A stretch of DNA of 54,188 nt from SZAS-103 sp038316385 (GCA_038316385.1 JBBQAN010000019.1:1-54188); one strand, 5' to 3'. Shown: positions 32,867-41,937, counted from the first letter of the stretch. Numbers and translations: made by a program. Notes: a model not told the origin generated them from the letters alone.

Positions 32867-33820
32867 TCAGAGCGACGCGAGCCACTCATCATCCGAGCCT
32901 TCGTTGATGCCTTCGAACAGGAACGTCGACAGATAACGCTCGCCGGTATCGGGCAGCATCGCCAGAATCACGGTTCCTTCGGATGCATCCTTCGCGATTG
33001 CAAGTGCAGCAGCAAACGTTGCGCCCGACGAAATGCCGCAGAAGATGCCTTCCTGTTGCGCGAGTGCGCGTGCGGTGTCGCGTGCAGTGAGGTCGTCGAT
33101 GGCTTCGTTCCGGTCGAAAATCCCGCGGTTCAGCACCGAGCCAATGAAGTCCGGCGTCCAGCCCTGAATCTTGTGCGGCGACCATTCCTTGCCAGCCAGC
33201 ATCGCTGCGACGGCTGGTTCGCTGACGCAGATTTTCAGGTCGGGCCGCGCGAGTTTCAGCATTTCGCCCGCGCCGGTGAGCGTGCCGCCAGTACCCCAGC
33301 CGGTCACCCACCAATCCAGGCGTTTGCCGGCGAAATCCCGGACGATCTCGGGCCCCGTTGTGGCGCGGTGATAGGCAGGGTTGGCGGGATTGTCGAATTG
33401 CCGCGTCAGATAAGCGCCGTGCTTCTTGGCGAATTCTTCGGCGATCTTCACCATGCCTGCGCCACGTGCGGCGGCCGGCGTGAGAATCACTTTCGCGCCG
33501 AGCGCGCGCATTAGTTTGCGACGTTCGACCGAGAACGTTTCGCTCATGAACGCAACGAATGGATAACCGCGCACTGCGCAGACCATCGCAAGTGCGATGC
33601 CTGTATTGCCCGAGGTTGCCTCGACCACCATCTGTCCCGGCTCGAGTTCGCCGCGTGCTTCCGCATCGAGAATAATGCCGAGGGCGAGGCGATCTTTCAC
33701 CGACGACATCGGATTGAATGCCTCGCACTTCACGTACATGGTGACGTGAGCGGGAGCGAGCTTGTTGATGCGGACGATCGGTGTGTTACCGACGGTGCCG
33801 AGGATGCTGTCGTGAATCAT
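32867..33820 (-). CDS. cysK: Cysteine synthase A (O-acetylserine sulfhydrylase)
   Basis: A PLP enzyme joining O-acetylserine and sulfide to give cysteine. The start is ATG 33820 (GGAG 6 nt upstream) rather than the ATG 12 bp further upstream. Lys42 in N-P-M-S-S-V-K-D-R is the Schiff-base lysine. T-S-G-N-T-G-I binds substrate, G-W-G-T-G-G-T-L-T-G the phosphate of PLP, and C-G-I-S-S-G-A the pyridine ring. 317 residues is normal for the family. P-M-S-S-V-K-D-R in place of P-x-x-S-V-K-D-R is typical of the CysK/CysM superfamily. CysM-like activity is not excluded. Confidence 0.9.
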   Translation of the reverse strand: MIHDSILGTVGNTPIVRINKLAPAHVTMYVKCEAFNPMSSVKDRLALGIILDAEARGELEPGQMVVEATSGNTGIALAMVCAVRGYPFVAFMSETFSVERRKLMRALGAKVILTPAAARGAGMVKIAEEFAKKHGAYLTRQFDNPANPAYHRATTGPEIVRDFAGKRLDWWVTGWGTGGTLTGAGEMLKLARPDLKICVSEPAVAAMLAGKEWSPHKIQGWTPDFIGSVLNRGIFDRNEAIDDLTARDTARALAQQEGIFCGISSGATFAAALAIAKDASEGTVILAMLPDTGERYLSTFLFEGINEGSDDEWLASL

Positions 33821-33906
33821 GGCGCACTCCATTGTTGGCGTTGGCGACGCGTGAATTGAAGTAGTGACCAGGCTGCAGATTGAATCAACCGACAGATGGC
33901 ATGAGC

Positions 33907-34575
33907 TTAGGCTGCGTTTTCGATAGCAGTGGAGCGCGCATGCGGAACGCTGCGTCCGGTCTGCGCAGCATGCCAGCGATTGAGGATTGTGCAGAACAGC
34001 AGCGCGGTGCGCTCGGTGTCGTACACCGCCGAATGCGCTTCGGCGCTGTTCCAGTCCAGCCCGGCGGCCTGCACCGCGCGACTCAGCACGGTTTGTCCGT
34101 AGGCCATGCCGGCGAACGACACAGTGTCGAAAGTGCTGAACGGATGAAACGGATTGCGCTTGTGTGCAGTGCGCGCCACAGTCGCGTTGACAAAACCAAG
34201 ATCGAAGAATGCGTTGTGGCCGAGCAGGATCGCGCGCTGGCAACCGGCATCGCGTGCCGCCGCACGCACGGGTGCGAACACGTAGTCGAGCGCGGCGCGT
34301 TCCTCGCGCGCGGCGCGAAACGGATGATCGACGTCGATGCCGGTGATTTCCAATGACTTCGGATCGATCACCGAACCAGGAAACGGAACCACGTGCGTAC
34401 TGGTCATATCGCCCGGCCACAACCAGCCTTCGGTATCCATCACGATCGGCTGCACCGCGATCTCCAGCAGCGCATTGGTATGGCAGTCGAAGCCGCCGGT
34501 TTCGACATCCACGGCCACTGGCAGGAAGCCGCGAAAACGTTGCGCCATGCGCGGCATCGGGTTGGGTTCGTTCAT
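33907..34575 (-). CDS. rnt: Ribonuclease T
   Basis: A DEDDh exoribonuclease that matures the 3' ends of tRNA and other stable RNAs. The four acidic motifs are visible: V-A-V-D-V-E-T-G-G-F (Exo I), L-L-G-H-N-A-F-F-D-L-G-F (Exo II), and H-S-A-V-Y-D-T-E-R-T-A (Exo III with the catalytic His). M-A-Q-R-F-R-G-F-L-P-V near the N-terminus is typical of RNase T. 222 residues from ATG 34575. It lies downstream of phoR in the same orientation with a 70-bp gap. Confidence 0.93.
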   Translation of the reverse strand: MNEPNPMPRMAQRFRGFLPVAVDVETGGFDCHTNALLEIAVQPIVMDTEGWLWPGDMTSTHVVPFPGSVIDPKSLEITGIDVDHPFRAAREERAALDYVFAPVRAAARDAGCQRAILLGHNAFFDLGFVNATVARTAHKRNPFHPFSTFDTVSFAGMAYGQTVLSRAVQAAGLDWNSAEAHSAVYDTERTALLFCTILNRWHAAQTGRSVPHARSTAIENAA

Positions 34576-34645
34576 GCCGTCAGGATAACAGAGCCCACAT
34601 TTCGAGCTGCCGCGTGCGGCTCGTGACGCGCCCCATTCCTGAGGC

Positions 34646-35968
34646 TTACTCAATCGCTGCGTCGTGCGCGAGGCGTGATGTGGCGTGCGCTGCATCGAAG
34701 TGGATCGAAAACACGCTGCCCTTGCCGACCTCGCTGGCGATTTCCAGCCGCGCCTGATGCATCGCGATCACATGCTTGACGATCGACAGGCCAAGGCCGG
34801 TGCCGCCGGATTCGCGAGAGCGACTGGTGGAGACGCGATAAAAACGTTCGGTGATGCGGGGCAAGTGTTGCGCCGGAATGCCGTAACCGGTGTCGTGAAC
34901 AGCGAGCACGGCGCCGTCGCCATCCGGCAAAAAGCGGATCGTGATACGTCCGCCCGTCGGCGTGTAGCGCACCGCATTGCTGACCAGGTTCGAGAACGCG
35001 CTATGCAGTTCCTTGGTTGAACCCAGAAGGTTCAGCGCCGCCGCATCCTCAACGACGATCGTGTGGCGACCCTGGCTCAGCGCCTCGCCTTCACGCCGCA
35101 AGGTTTGCAACAGTGCGGGCATCGATACGATTTCCGCGGGAAGTAATTCCTGCGCTTCGAGCCGCGACAACGTCAACAAATCTTCGACGATTTGCGCCAT
35201 GCGTTGTGACTGACGACGCATCTCTTCGAACATCGGTCTCCATTCCGGCATGTCGTCGGTATCGAACAATTCGAGATAGCCGTGGATCACCGTCAACGGC
35301 GTCCGCAATTCATGCGACACGTTGGCGACGAAGTCGCGGCGAACCTGTTCGAGATGCATCAGCTTGCTGATGTCGCGCGCCACCAGCAGCCATTGCTGTT
35401 CGGAATACGGAATCAGCCGCAGATTGAGGCGGATATGCGGATCGAGTGGCGACGGTGCGTCAATCATCGGCTCCGCGTGCTGCCCAGCGGTCATCCATAC
35501 TGCAATAGGCAGCGGTTGCAGCAGCTGCGCGACCGGTATGTCCTTGTCGCGCGGATAATGGAATCCCAGCAGGCGCTCGGATGCTTCGTTGAACCACACC
35601 ACGCGCTGACTGTTGCGATCGATGATGACCACTGCATCGGGCAATACCGCCGCAGCGGCGCGATACGCGCGCAGCATGTCGAGCAGGCGGCGCTTGCGAT
35701 TGTGTACATCGCGTTGCCTGCGATGCAGCAGGTCTTCGGCTTCCGACCACACGCTGCGACCGCGTGCAGGCGACAATGTGCGGTGCGCGGTTAGTCGCTT
35801 CAGCAATCGCCACAGACGCCAGTAATGCCAAGCGACGACACCCATCGACACGATCGCGAGCGGCAGCCAGAGATGGTCGATCGCCCAGCCGAACGCCAGT
35901 GCTGCGAGATACAGCGCCAGCAATTGCGCAATCGCCCGTTGCCATGATTCGCCTGGAAAGAGCGGCAT
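34646..35968 (-). CDS. phoR: Phosphate regulon sensor kinase PhoR
   Basis: Two N-terminal membrane segments (about 13-49) are followed by a charged linker. A PAS domain comes next (about 100-200; VLPDAVVIIDRNSQRVVWFN), then HisKA with the phospho-acceptor His219 in NVSHELRTPL, and HATPase_c (SNLVSNAVRYTPTGG, VHDTGYGIP, GGTGLGLSIVKHV). There is no large periplasmic sensing loop, as is usual for PhoR, which senses through PstSCAB and PhoU. It starts 10 bp downstream of the phoB stop, so the two are co-transcribed. 440 residues. Confidence 0.95.
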   Translation of the reverse strand: MPLFPGESWQRAIAQLLALYLAALAFGWAIDHLWLPLAIVSMGVVAWHYWRLWRLLKRLTAHRTLSPARGRSVWSEAEDLLHRRQRDVHNRKRRLLDMLRAYRAAAAVLPDAVVIIDRNSQRVVWFNEASERLLGFHYPRDKDIPVAQLLQPLPIAVWMTAGQHAEPMIDAPSPLDPHIRLNLRLIPYSEQQWLLVARDISKLMHLEQVRRDFVANVSHELRTPLTVIHGYLELFDTDDMPEWRPMFEEMRRQSQRMAQIVEDLLTLSRLEAQELLPAEIVSMPALLQTLRREGEALSQGRHTIVVEDAAALNLLGSTKELHSAFSNLVSNAVRYTPTGGRITIRFLPDGDGAVLAVHDTGYGIPAQHLPRITERFYRVSTSRSRESGGTGLGLSIVKHVIAMHQARLEIASEVGKGSVFSIHFDAAHATSRLAHDAAIE

Positions 35969-35978
35969 CGGCGTCTAT

Positions 35979-36668
35979 CTAATGCGACGTCGAGAACCGG
36001 TAGCCGGAGCCGCGCACGGTCTGCACCAGATTCTCCAGTCCATGGGGTTCCAGGATCTTGCGCAGGCGACGGATGTGAACGTCAATCGTGCGCTCTTCCA
36101 CATACACATTGCCGCCCCACACGTGATCGAGCAATTGCGTACGCGAATACACGCGCTCTGCGTGGGTCATGAAGAAATGCAGCAAACGGTATTCAGTCGG
36201 GCCGATGGAGACGGGAATGTCACCGGCGTAAACCCGATGCGCCGCACCGTCGATCCGCAAGTTGCCCGCGGCGACGCTGCCATCGGCATCGTCTTCGCGC
36301 GAGCGACGCATGACTGCTCTGATACGAGCAAGCAGTTCGCGTGCGGAGAAGGGCTTGACGACGTAATCGTCCACGCCCGAATCGAGGCCGTTGATGCGAT
36401 CGTTTTCTTCGCCGCGCGCGGTGAGCATGATGATCGGCACGTCGCGGGTCATTTCATCCTTGCGCCAGCGCCGCGCCAGTTCAATGCCGCTGGTGCCAGG
36501 CAGCATCCAGTCGAGCAGGATCAGGTCGGGTACGCGATCAGCAATGGCGGCCTGCGCCTCGCGCGCGTCGCCGGCATGTACCGGCTCGAAATCGCCCTTG
36601 CGCAGCGCGAACGCGACCATATCGCGAATGGCCGGTTCGTCCTCGACGATCAGGATGCGCTTGTTCAC
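35979..36668 (-). CDS. phoB: Phosphate regulon response regulator PhoB
   Basis: The receiver domain (1-120) has phospho-acceptor Asp53 (L-L-D-W-M-L-P), an acidic pocket (V-E-D-E) and a conserved Lys (V-V-K-P-F-S). The winged-helix DNA-binding domain (about 130-229) ends with V-D-V-H-I-R-R-L-R-K, the PhoB recognition helix, and V-R-G-S-G-Y-R-F. 229 residues. It binds Pho boxes, and two good ones are present at 41699-41716 and 41920-41937. I saw no Pho box directly upstream of phoB. Confidence 0.96.
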   Translation of the reverse strand: MNKRILIVEDEPAIRDMVAFALRKGDFEPVHAGDAREAQAAIADRVPDLILLDWMLPGTSGIELARRWRKDEMTRDVPIIMLTARGEENDRINGLDSGVDDYVVKPFSARELLARIRAVMRRSREDDADGSVAAGNLRIDGAAHRVYAGDIPVSIGPTEYRLLHFFMTHAERVYSRTQLLDHVWGGNVYVEERTIDVHIRRLRKILEPHGLENLVQTVRGSGYRFSTSH

Positions 36669-36812
36669 GAGGAACCTCGCCCCAATGCTTGCCCACGCGC
36701 GGATGACGGCTTCATGGTGTGGATGTTACCGGAGCACGATGTTGGCGAGGTCGGTAAATGGAAAAGTCGGGCGGCGGCTAGTGTTCTCGTGGTCATGCAG
36801 CTTCCTTGCGGG

Positions 36813-37517
36813 TCAGACTGGCGTGGTGAAATCGCGCTTCTCGCGGATCGGCATCGGTTCATCGCCGTGCACGAGGAACCAGACGTTTTCGGCGATGTTG
36901 GTCGCGTGGTCGCCGATGCGTTCGATGTTCTTCGCCATGAACAACAGGTGCGTGCACGAGGTGATGTGGCGCGGGTCTTCCATCATGTAGGTGAGCAGTT
37001 CGCGGAACAGGCCGGTATAAAGCGTATCGAGTTCGGCATCGCGGGCGCGGGCGATGATCGCGCGCTCGGCATCGCGATCACGATAGGCGGCGAGCACTTC
37101 GTTCATCAGTTCGGCGGCGAGTTCGGCAAGCGCAGGTAATCCGCGCGCCGGCGCGACCGGAGGCGCGAGGTTGAGCGCCATCGAGCGCTTCGCAAGGTTC
37201 GCCGCGTAATCGCCGACGCGTTCGATGTCGGATGCAATGCGCAATGCGGCTAGGACTTCGCGCAGATCACGCGCCATTGGCGATCGCATCACCAACAACT
37301 TGACGACGTCTTGGCCGACCGCGTTTTCAAGCCCGTCGATGGCGTCGTCGTTGATGATCACGCGCTCGGCGGCGCGGCTATCGCGGCGTTCGAGCACGTC
37401 CATCGCCGCTTCCAGTTGCGCGACGGCGATCTCGCCCATCCGCACAATCTCACCGGTAAGGCGATGCAATTCGGTGTCGAAACTCTTGACGATGTGTTCG
37501 TTGAGTGTGGCGTTCAT
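36813..37517 (-). CDS. phoU: Phosphate signalling protein PhoU
   Basis: The start is ATG 37517, with AGGGGA 4-5 nt upstream. The product is 234 residues in two three-helix repeats: I-V-R-M-G-x-x-A-x-x-Q-L and A-S-D-I-E-R-V-G-D-Y-A-A-N-L-A-K in the first, then a second copy with A-K-N-I-E-R-I-G-D-H-A-T-N-I-A-E-N. The E-R-x-G-D-x-A-x-N repeats are the metal-binding signature. PhoU couples PstSCAB transport state to PhoR and keeps the regulon off in high phosphate. It is separated from pstB by a 182-bp spacer with two hairpins. Confidence 0.95.
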   Translation of the reverse strand: MNATLNEHIVKSFDTELHRLTGEIVRMGEIAVAQLEAAMDVLERRDSRAAERVIINDDAIDGLENAVGQDVVKLLVMRSPMARDLREVLAALRIASDIERVGDYAANLAKRSMALNLAPPVAPARGLPALAELAAELMNEVLAAYRDRDAERAIIARARDAELDTLYTGLFRELLTYMMEDPRHITSCTHLLFMAKNIERIGDHATNIAENVWFLVHGDEPMPIREKRDFTTPV

Positions 37518-37589
37518 TTGGTCCCCTGAATGTGTTGACGGTCTGCGCAGCATTGCGAAAGGGTGGGTGGGCTAGAGGTCGGCCTGACT

Positions 37590-37703
37590 GTCACTAACTT
37601 CGCGCATCGTGCGCTCACTAAGTGACTCCCGGTCTCGGCTCCTGCCTCGACCCTGAAATGAAACTCGAGAGTCCACTGGACTCTCGCAAGCGCTTCATTT
37701 CAG
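37590..37703 (-). other. Paired inverted repeats in the pstB-phoU spacer
   Basis: Two hairpins fill the spacer. The first spans 37590-37626: GTCACT/AGTGAC outer arms with inner GCGCA-TCG-TGCGC. The second spans 37653-37703: 10-bp outer arms CTGAAATGAA/TTCATTTCAG and a 9-bp inner stem CGAGAGTCC/GGACTCTCG with loop ACT. The second includes the pstB stop codon. No T-run follows, so RNA processing or stability is more likely than termination. Confidence 0.6.
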
Positions 37704-38515
37704 CCAAATCGCCCGGTAATGTAATCCTCAGTCTGCTTCTTCACCGGTTTTGTAAACACCGTTTGCGTTTGCCCGAATTCCACCAATTCGCCGAGGTACA
37801 TGAAGGCGGTGTAGTCGGAAACGCGCGCAGCCTGCTGCATATTGTGGGTGACGATCGCGATGGTGAAATCGTTTTTCAGGTCGCTCACGAGTTGTTCGAT
37901 CTTGCCGGTCGCGATCGGGTCGAGTGCGGAGGTCGGCTCATCGAGCAGCAGCACTTCTGGTTTCAGCGCGACCGCGCGTGCAATGCACAGGCGTTGCTGC
38001 TGGCCGCCCGACAATCCCAGCGCATTCTGCTTGAGCTTGTCCTTCACTTCGTCCCATAGCGCACCTTGCCGCAGTGCCTGCTCGACGCGATCCTGCATCT
38101 CGGCGCGCGAAAGTTTTTCGTAGTGGCGGATGCCGTAAGCGATGTTGTCATGGATCGACATCGGGAACGGCACCGGCTTCTGGAATACCATGCCGACCTT
38201 GCTGCGCAGGCGATTCAGCGAAAAGCGAGGGTCGAGGATATTGTCGCCATCGAGCAGCACTTCACCGCTCGCTTCTTGCTTCGGGTAGATCGAATAGATG
38301 CGGTTGAAGATGCGTAGCAGGGTGGATTTGCCGCAGCCGGATGGACCGATCAGCGCGGTGACATGGCGTTCAGCGATGTCGAGGTTGATGTTGCGCAGCG
38401 CATCGAAACCGTTGTACGTGAAGCCTACGTTGCGCGCAGACATTTTCGGCTGCGCCGAAGCTGGCACGGCGGACATCGTTACGGTCGAGGCGACCGCAAG
38501 GCGGGCGTCATTCAT
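37700..38515 (-). CDS. pstB: Phosphate ABC transporter ATP-binding protein PstB
   Basis: Walker A G-P-S-G-C-G-K-S-T, the Q-loop, signature L-S-G-G-Q-Q-Q-R and Walker B V-L-L-L-D-E-P-T-S-A-L-D are all present. N-I-A-Y-G-I-R and K-M-S-A-R-N-V near the N-terminus are PstB-specific. I prefer ATG 38515 (MNDARLAV, AAGGGA 6 nt upstream). An in-frame ATG at 38584 overlaps the pstA stop (ATGA) and would add 23 residues, so coupled translation from there is the alternative. It energises inward phosphate transport by PstCA. Confidence 0.93.
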   Translation of the reverse strand: MNDARLAVASTVTMSAVPASAQPKMSARNVGFTYNGFDALRNINLDIAERHVTALIGPSGCGKSTLLRIFNRIYSIYPKQEASGEVLLDGDNILDPRFSLNRLRSKVGMVFQKPVPFPMSIHDNIAYGIRHYEKLSRAEMQDRVEQALRQGALWDEVKDKLKQNALGLSGGQQQRLCIARAVALKPEVLLLDEPTSALDPIATGKIEQLVSDLKNDFTIAIVTHNMQQAARVSDYTAFMYLGELVEFGQTQTVFTKPVKKQTEDYITGRFG

Positions 38516-38580
38516 GGGATTTCCCTTGTTCGATCCTGCTTCGTAAGGTCTGGCAGTGGGTCGCGCGGCGGCAGCGGTGT

Positions 38581-39483
38581 TCATGCGTCACCCGCGACCT
38601 TGTTGCGGAGGAGGACGGTGCGGGCAACGATGGAAAGCAGCAAGACAAACAGCGTGATCAGCAGCGCGCCTGCCCAGGCCAGTGCATTCCAGTCATCGTT
38701 AGGAGCCTGCGCGAACTGGTAGACGACGACCGGCAGCGACGCGATCGGTTTGGTCGGGTTCACGCTCCAGAACAGGTTGCCGAATGCAGTGAACAGCAAC
38801 GGTGCGGTTTCGCCGGCGATGCGCGCGAGCGACAACAAGATGCCGGTGATGATTCCGGGCAGCGCCGAGCGGTACAGCACTTGCATCGTGACTTTCCATT
38901 GCGGAACACCGAGCGACAGCGCCGCTTCGCGCATCGCGCCTGGCACAAGCCGCAACATTTCGTCGGTGGTGCGCACGATCACCGGCAAGGCGATCAGCGC
39001 GAGCGCAACGCCGCCGGCGAACGCGGAATACTTGCCGGTCGGCAGTACGATGATGGTGTAGACGAACATGCCGAGCACGATCGACGGCGCCGACAGAAGG
39101 ATGTCGTTGACGAAGCGGATCGCTTCGCCGATCGGCCGCAGCTTCGCGTATTCAGCGAGGTAGGTTCCGGCGGCGACGCCGATCGGCGTGGCGATCCCGA
39201 TGCCCATGAAGCTCAGCATCATGGTGCCGACGATGGCGTTGAGCAGTCCGCCTTTTTCGCCCGGTGGCGGAGTCATTTTCGTGAACAGGTCGAGGTTGAG
39301 CGCGCTGATGCCCTTGCTCAGCGTCGTCCACAGGATCCAGGCGAGGAAGAACAAGCCGAACAGGGTCGCCAGACCAGAGAAGACGAGTGCGACGGCGTTG
39401 GTGATGCGGCGGCGGCCATACATGCGTTCGGCGATGTTTGACGACGCTGGAGTGACACGTGTTGGATGGATGCGTGCGTTCAT
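38581..39483 (-). CDS. pstA: Phosphate ABC transporter permease PstA
   Basis: 300 residues with about six membrane segments. The EAA-like cytoplasmic loop is A-M-R-E-A-A-L-S-L-G-V-P-Q-W-K-V. The start overlaps the pstC stop (TGATG) and the end overlaps the longer pstB start, so translation is coupled through pstC-pstA. The N-terminal F-L-A-W-I-L-W-T-T-L-S-K-G and L-F-T-K-M-T-P-P-P segments are typical of PstA. It forms the inner-membrane channel with PstC. Confidence 0.95.
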   Translation of the reverse strand: MNARIHPTRVTPASSNIAERMYGRRRITNAVALVFSGLATLFGLFFLAWILWTTLSKGISALNLDLFTKMTPPPGEKGGLLNAIVGTMMLSFMGIGIATPIGVAAGTYLAEYAKLRPIGEAIRFVNDILLSAPSIVLGMFVYTIIVLPTGKYSAFAGGVALALIALPVIVRTTDEMLRLVPGAMREAALSLGVPQWKVTMQVLYRSALPGIITGILLSLARIAGETAPLLFTAFGNLFWSVNPTKPIASLPVVVYQFAQAPNDDWNALAWAGALLITLFVLLLSIVARTVLLRNKVAGDA

Positions 39484-40493
39484 CAGTTGCCCTCGCGCTT
39501 GGCGAGCTGGCGCAGCATGAGCTTGGCGATGGCGAGCACGATGAAGGTGACGATGAACAGCACGAAGGCGAGGGCGATCAATGCGGAACGATGCAGGTCG
39601 CTACTGGCTTCGTTGAATTCGTTCGCGATCGTCGCCGCGATCGACGTGCCTGGCATGATCAGCGAGGTGCTGAAGTCGTGCGAATTGCCGATCACGAAGG
39701 TGACTGCCATGGTCTCGCCGAGTGCACGGCCGAGGCCGAGGAAGACGCCGCCGATCACTGCCGTGCGCGTGTACGGCAGCACGATGTCCCATAGCACTTC
39801 CCAGCGTGTCGAGCCGAGCGCGTAAGCCGATTCCTTCAAGCGCGACGGAACAGTCAGGAAGACTTCGCGCATTACCGACGATATGAAGGGGATGATCATG
39901 ATCGCCAGCACGATGCCGGCGGTCATTACTCCGACGCCGATCGGTGCTCCGGAGAATATTGCAAGACCAAGCCCGGTTGCCTTGCCGGCATCATCAGTGC
40001 CATCGCCGAGATGGTTGATCAGCCACGGCTGGATGTAGGTGCTCATGATCGGCACGAACACGAAAAAGCCCCACATGCCGTAGATGATCGAGGGTATTCC
40101 CGCCAACAATTCAATCGCCGTGCCAATTGGCGTGCGCATCCATTGCGGGGCGACTTCGGTGAGAAACATGGCGATGCCGAAACTCACCGGTACCGCGATC
40201 AGGATCGCGATCAGGGCGGTGGCCAGTGTGCCGAGGATCGGCACCAGGGCGCCGAACTGGCCGGCGTTGACGTCCCATGTTGTCGAGGTGAAGAAGTGCC
40301 AGCCGAATTTTTCCAGTGCGAGGCGGCCGCCCCAAAGCGTCGCGCCTGCAGCGCCGATCAGCGCGACCAACACAAGCAACGCACTGAGCATCATCAGTCG
40401 CCGAAATAACAGGTCGTTGCGGCCATCGCGACGGCTGTCCGTATCGACGCTGCGTGCGTTGGTCATGCTTGCATTGGCGGTAATACTCGACAT
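39483..40493 (-). CDS. pstC: Phosphate ABC transporter permease PstC
   Basis: ATG 40493 (MSSITANASM) gives 336 residues. An upstream in-frame extension of 23 residues has no RBS and crosses the intergenic hairpin region. Six membrane helices are visible, with the PstC-specific F-F-T-S-T-T-W-D and P-S-I-I-Y-G-M-W-G periplasmic and channel segments. The EAA-like loop is V-P-S-R-L-K-E-S-A-Y-A-L-G. The gene follows pstS after a 109-bp spacer. Confidence 0.95.
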   Translation of the reverse strand: MSSITANASMTNARSVDTDSRRDGRNDLLFRRLMMLSALLVLVALIGAAGATLWGGRLALEKFGWHFFTSTTWDVNAGQFGALVPILGTLATALIAILIAVPVSFGIAMFLTEVAPQWMRTPIGTAIELLAGIPSIIYGMWGFFVFVPIMSTYIQPWLINHLGDGTDDAGKATGLGLAIFSGAPIGVGVMTAGIVLAIMIIPFISSVMREVFLTVPSRLKESAYALGSTRWEVLWDIVLPYTRTAVIGGVFLGLGRALGETMAVTFVIGNSHDFSTSLIMPGTSIAATIANEFNEASSDLHRSALIALAFVLFIVTFIVLAIAKLMLRQLAKREGN

Positions 40494-40555
40494 GCCTTGA
40501 TCCGTCTGCACGATGATGGATGGGTCAATGGTGTGTTGCGGTCCTGCAATGCAAA

Positions 40556-40581
40556 CGCGCACGTCGCTTGCAACGTGCGCG
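40556..40581 (-). other. Hairpin between pstS and pstC
   Basis: A 9-bp perfect stem CGCGCACGT / ACGTGCGCG with an 8-nt loop lies 22 bp after the pstS stop. There is no T-run on the minus strand. It is a probable mRNA-stabilising or processing structure that would favour pstS over the permease genes. Confidence 0.5.
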
Positions 40582-40602
40582 CCTATCGATCAACGCGAAG
40601 AA

Positions 40603-41625
40603 TCAGCCCTTGAAATCAGACGTCCAGTACGCTTCGATCTGCTGTACCAGCGGCGGCGGCAGTGGCACGTAGTCGAGCGACTTGGCTTGTTCCTGGCCCT
40701 GCTCGAACGACCACTTGAAGAATGCAAACGCGGTCTTTGCATTCGCGACGTTCTTCGGCTTCTTGTACATGATCGCCCACGTGGTCGCGGTGATCGGCCA
40801 TGCGTCGGCGCCCGGCGCATTGGTCATGATGATGTTGAAGTCTTTCGCGCTCTTCCAGTCCGCAGTGGCGGCAGCAGCGGCGAACGATGCGCCGTTCGGT
40901 TCGACGTAGCGACCGGTTGCGTTCTGCACCAACGCGTACGCCATGTGGTTCTGCAATGCGTAGGCGTATTCGACATAGCCGATGGAATTGCCGGCCTGGC
41001 GCACGAAAGCGGAGACGCCTTCATTGCCCTTGCCGCCAATGCCGGCCGGCCATGCAACGGTGGTGCCGAAGCCGAGTTTGCTTTGCCAATTCTTGTTGAC
41101 CTTGGACAGGTAGTTGGTGAAGTTGAACGACGTACCAGAGCCGTCCGCGCGATGCACGACGGTGATCTTCGCGGCCGGCAGTGGCAGGCCCGGATTGAGT
41201 TGTGCGATTGCCGGATCGTTCCACATCTTGATGTTGCCGAGGTAGATCTCGGCAAGCACGCTACCAGTGAGCTTGAGTTGGCCAGGCTTGACACCGGCAA
41301 CGTGGACGATCGGCACGATGCCGCCGATCACCACCGGGAATTGGCCGAGGCCAAACTGCTTCAGGTCGGCAGCCGACAGCGGTGCATCCGACGCACCGAA
41401 ATCGACGGTCGCGGCCTTGATCTGCGCGATGCCGCCGCCGGAGCCGATCGACTGGTAGTTGACTTCGTTGCTGGTTTTTTCGTGGTAAGCGGCCGACCAC
41501 TTCGAGAGCACCGGATAGACGAAGCTGGAACCGGCTCCAGTGATGTTGGTGGCTTGAGCGTTCAAGTTGAGCATGGCGGCTGCGATGCCGATGGCGACTG
41601 CGCGGGCTTTGATTGAAATGAACAC
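40603..41625 (-). CDS. pstS: Periplasmic phosphate-binding protein PstS
   Basis: The start is GTG 41625, chosen because AAGGAG lies 7 nt upstream; the in-frame ATG further up overlaps the Pho box promoter. Residues 1-25 are a signal peptide (ISIKARAVAIGIAAAMLNLN, then A-Q-A). The mature protein begins T-N-I-T-G-A-G-S-S-F-V-Y-P, the phosphate-binding loop of PstS, and contains R-A-D-G-S-G-T-S-F, the second phosphate contact. 340 residues. It delivers phosphate from the periplasm to PstCAB. It is the first gene of the minus-strand pst-pho operon and lies under a Pho box. Confidence 0.96.
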   Translation of the reverse strand: MFISIKARAVAIGIAAAMLNLNAQATNITGAGSSFVYPVLSKWSAAYHEKTSNEVNYQSIGSGGGIAQIKAATVDFGASDAPLSAADLKQFGLGQFPVVIGGIVPIVHVAGVKPGQLKLTGSVLAEIYLGNIKMWNDPAIAQLNPGLPLPAAKITVVHRADGSGTSFNFTNYLSKVNKNWQSKLGFGTTVAWPAGIGGKGNEGVSAFVRQAGNSIGYVEYAYALQNHMAYALVQNATGRYVEPNGASFAAAAATADWKSAKDFNIIMTNAPGADAWPITATTWAIMYKKPKNVANAKTAFAFFKWSFEQGQEQAKSLDYVPLPPPLVQQIEAYWTSDFKG

Positions 41626-41698
41626 GTTGTGCTCCTTGGGCTGGATGGCTGGTTCGGACAGACGAGGTTTGCGGATCGGTATATGAAAAGCGAAATGC

Positions 41699-41716
41699 AT
41701 GACAGCGATATGACAA
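41699..41716 (-). promoter_or_regulatory. Pho box upstream of pstS
   Basis: On the minus strand TTGTCAT-ATCG-CTGTCAT matches the PhoB target (CTGTCAT-N4-CTGTCAT) with one mismatch. An AT-rich segment with CATATA follows 11-13 nt downstream as the likely -10. It is 73 bp upstream of the pstS GTG. Confidence 0.88.
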
Positions 41717-41919
41717 CCGCCGCATTGGTGTCGCGCGGGTCACGCAGGCTTCAGTCGGGAGCGCCGCCGCAGCGCGTGGGAGAATGGGTAGCTCGGTATC
41801 TTGTGGCACCAAGATTGTTGGTGAAGATTCAGCGCAGCGCCTTGAATGCTTTTGTCGATCATTGCTGTAATCGTTGCTGTAATGAACAATCCTGCGACGC
41901 GCAGCCGCATTCGACGCGT

Positions 41920-41937
41920 GCTGTCATCGATCTGTCA
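41920..41937 (+). promoter_or_regulatory. Pho box upstream of the porin gene
   Basis: CTGTCAT-CGAT-CTGTCAC matches the PhoB direct-repeat target at 13 of 14 conserved positions, on the plus strand and 143 bp upstream of the porin ATG. Between the two divergent Pho boxes (41717-41919) I see no gene. Confidence 0.88.

Noticed and set aside
40494..40562. Longer pstC start with 23 extra residues
   Set aside because: No RBS and the region overlaps the intergenic hairpin; MSSITAN at 40493 fits the family better.
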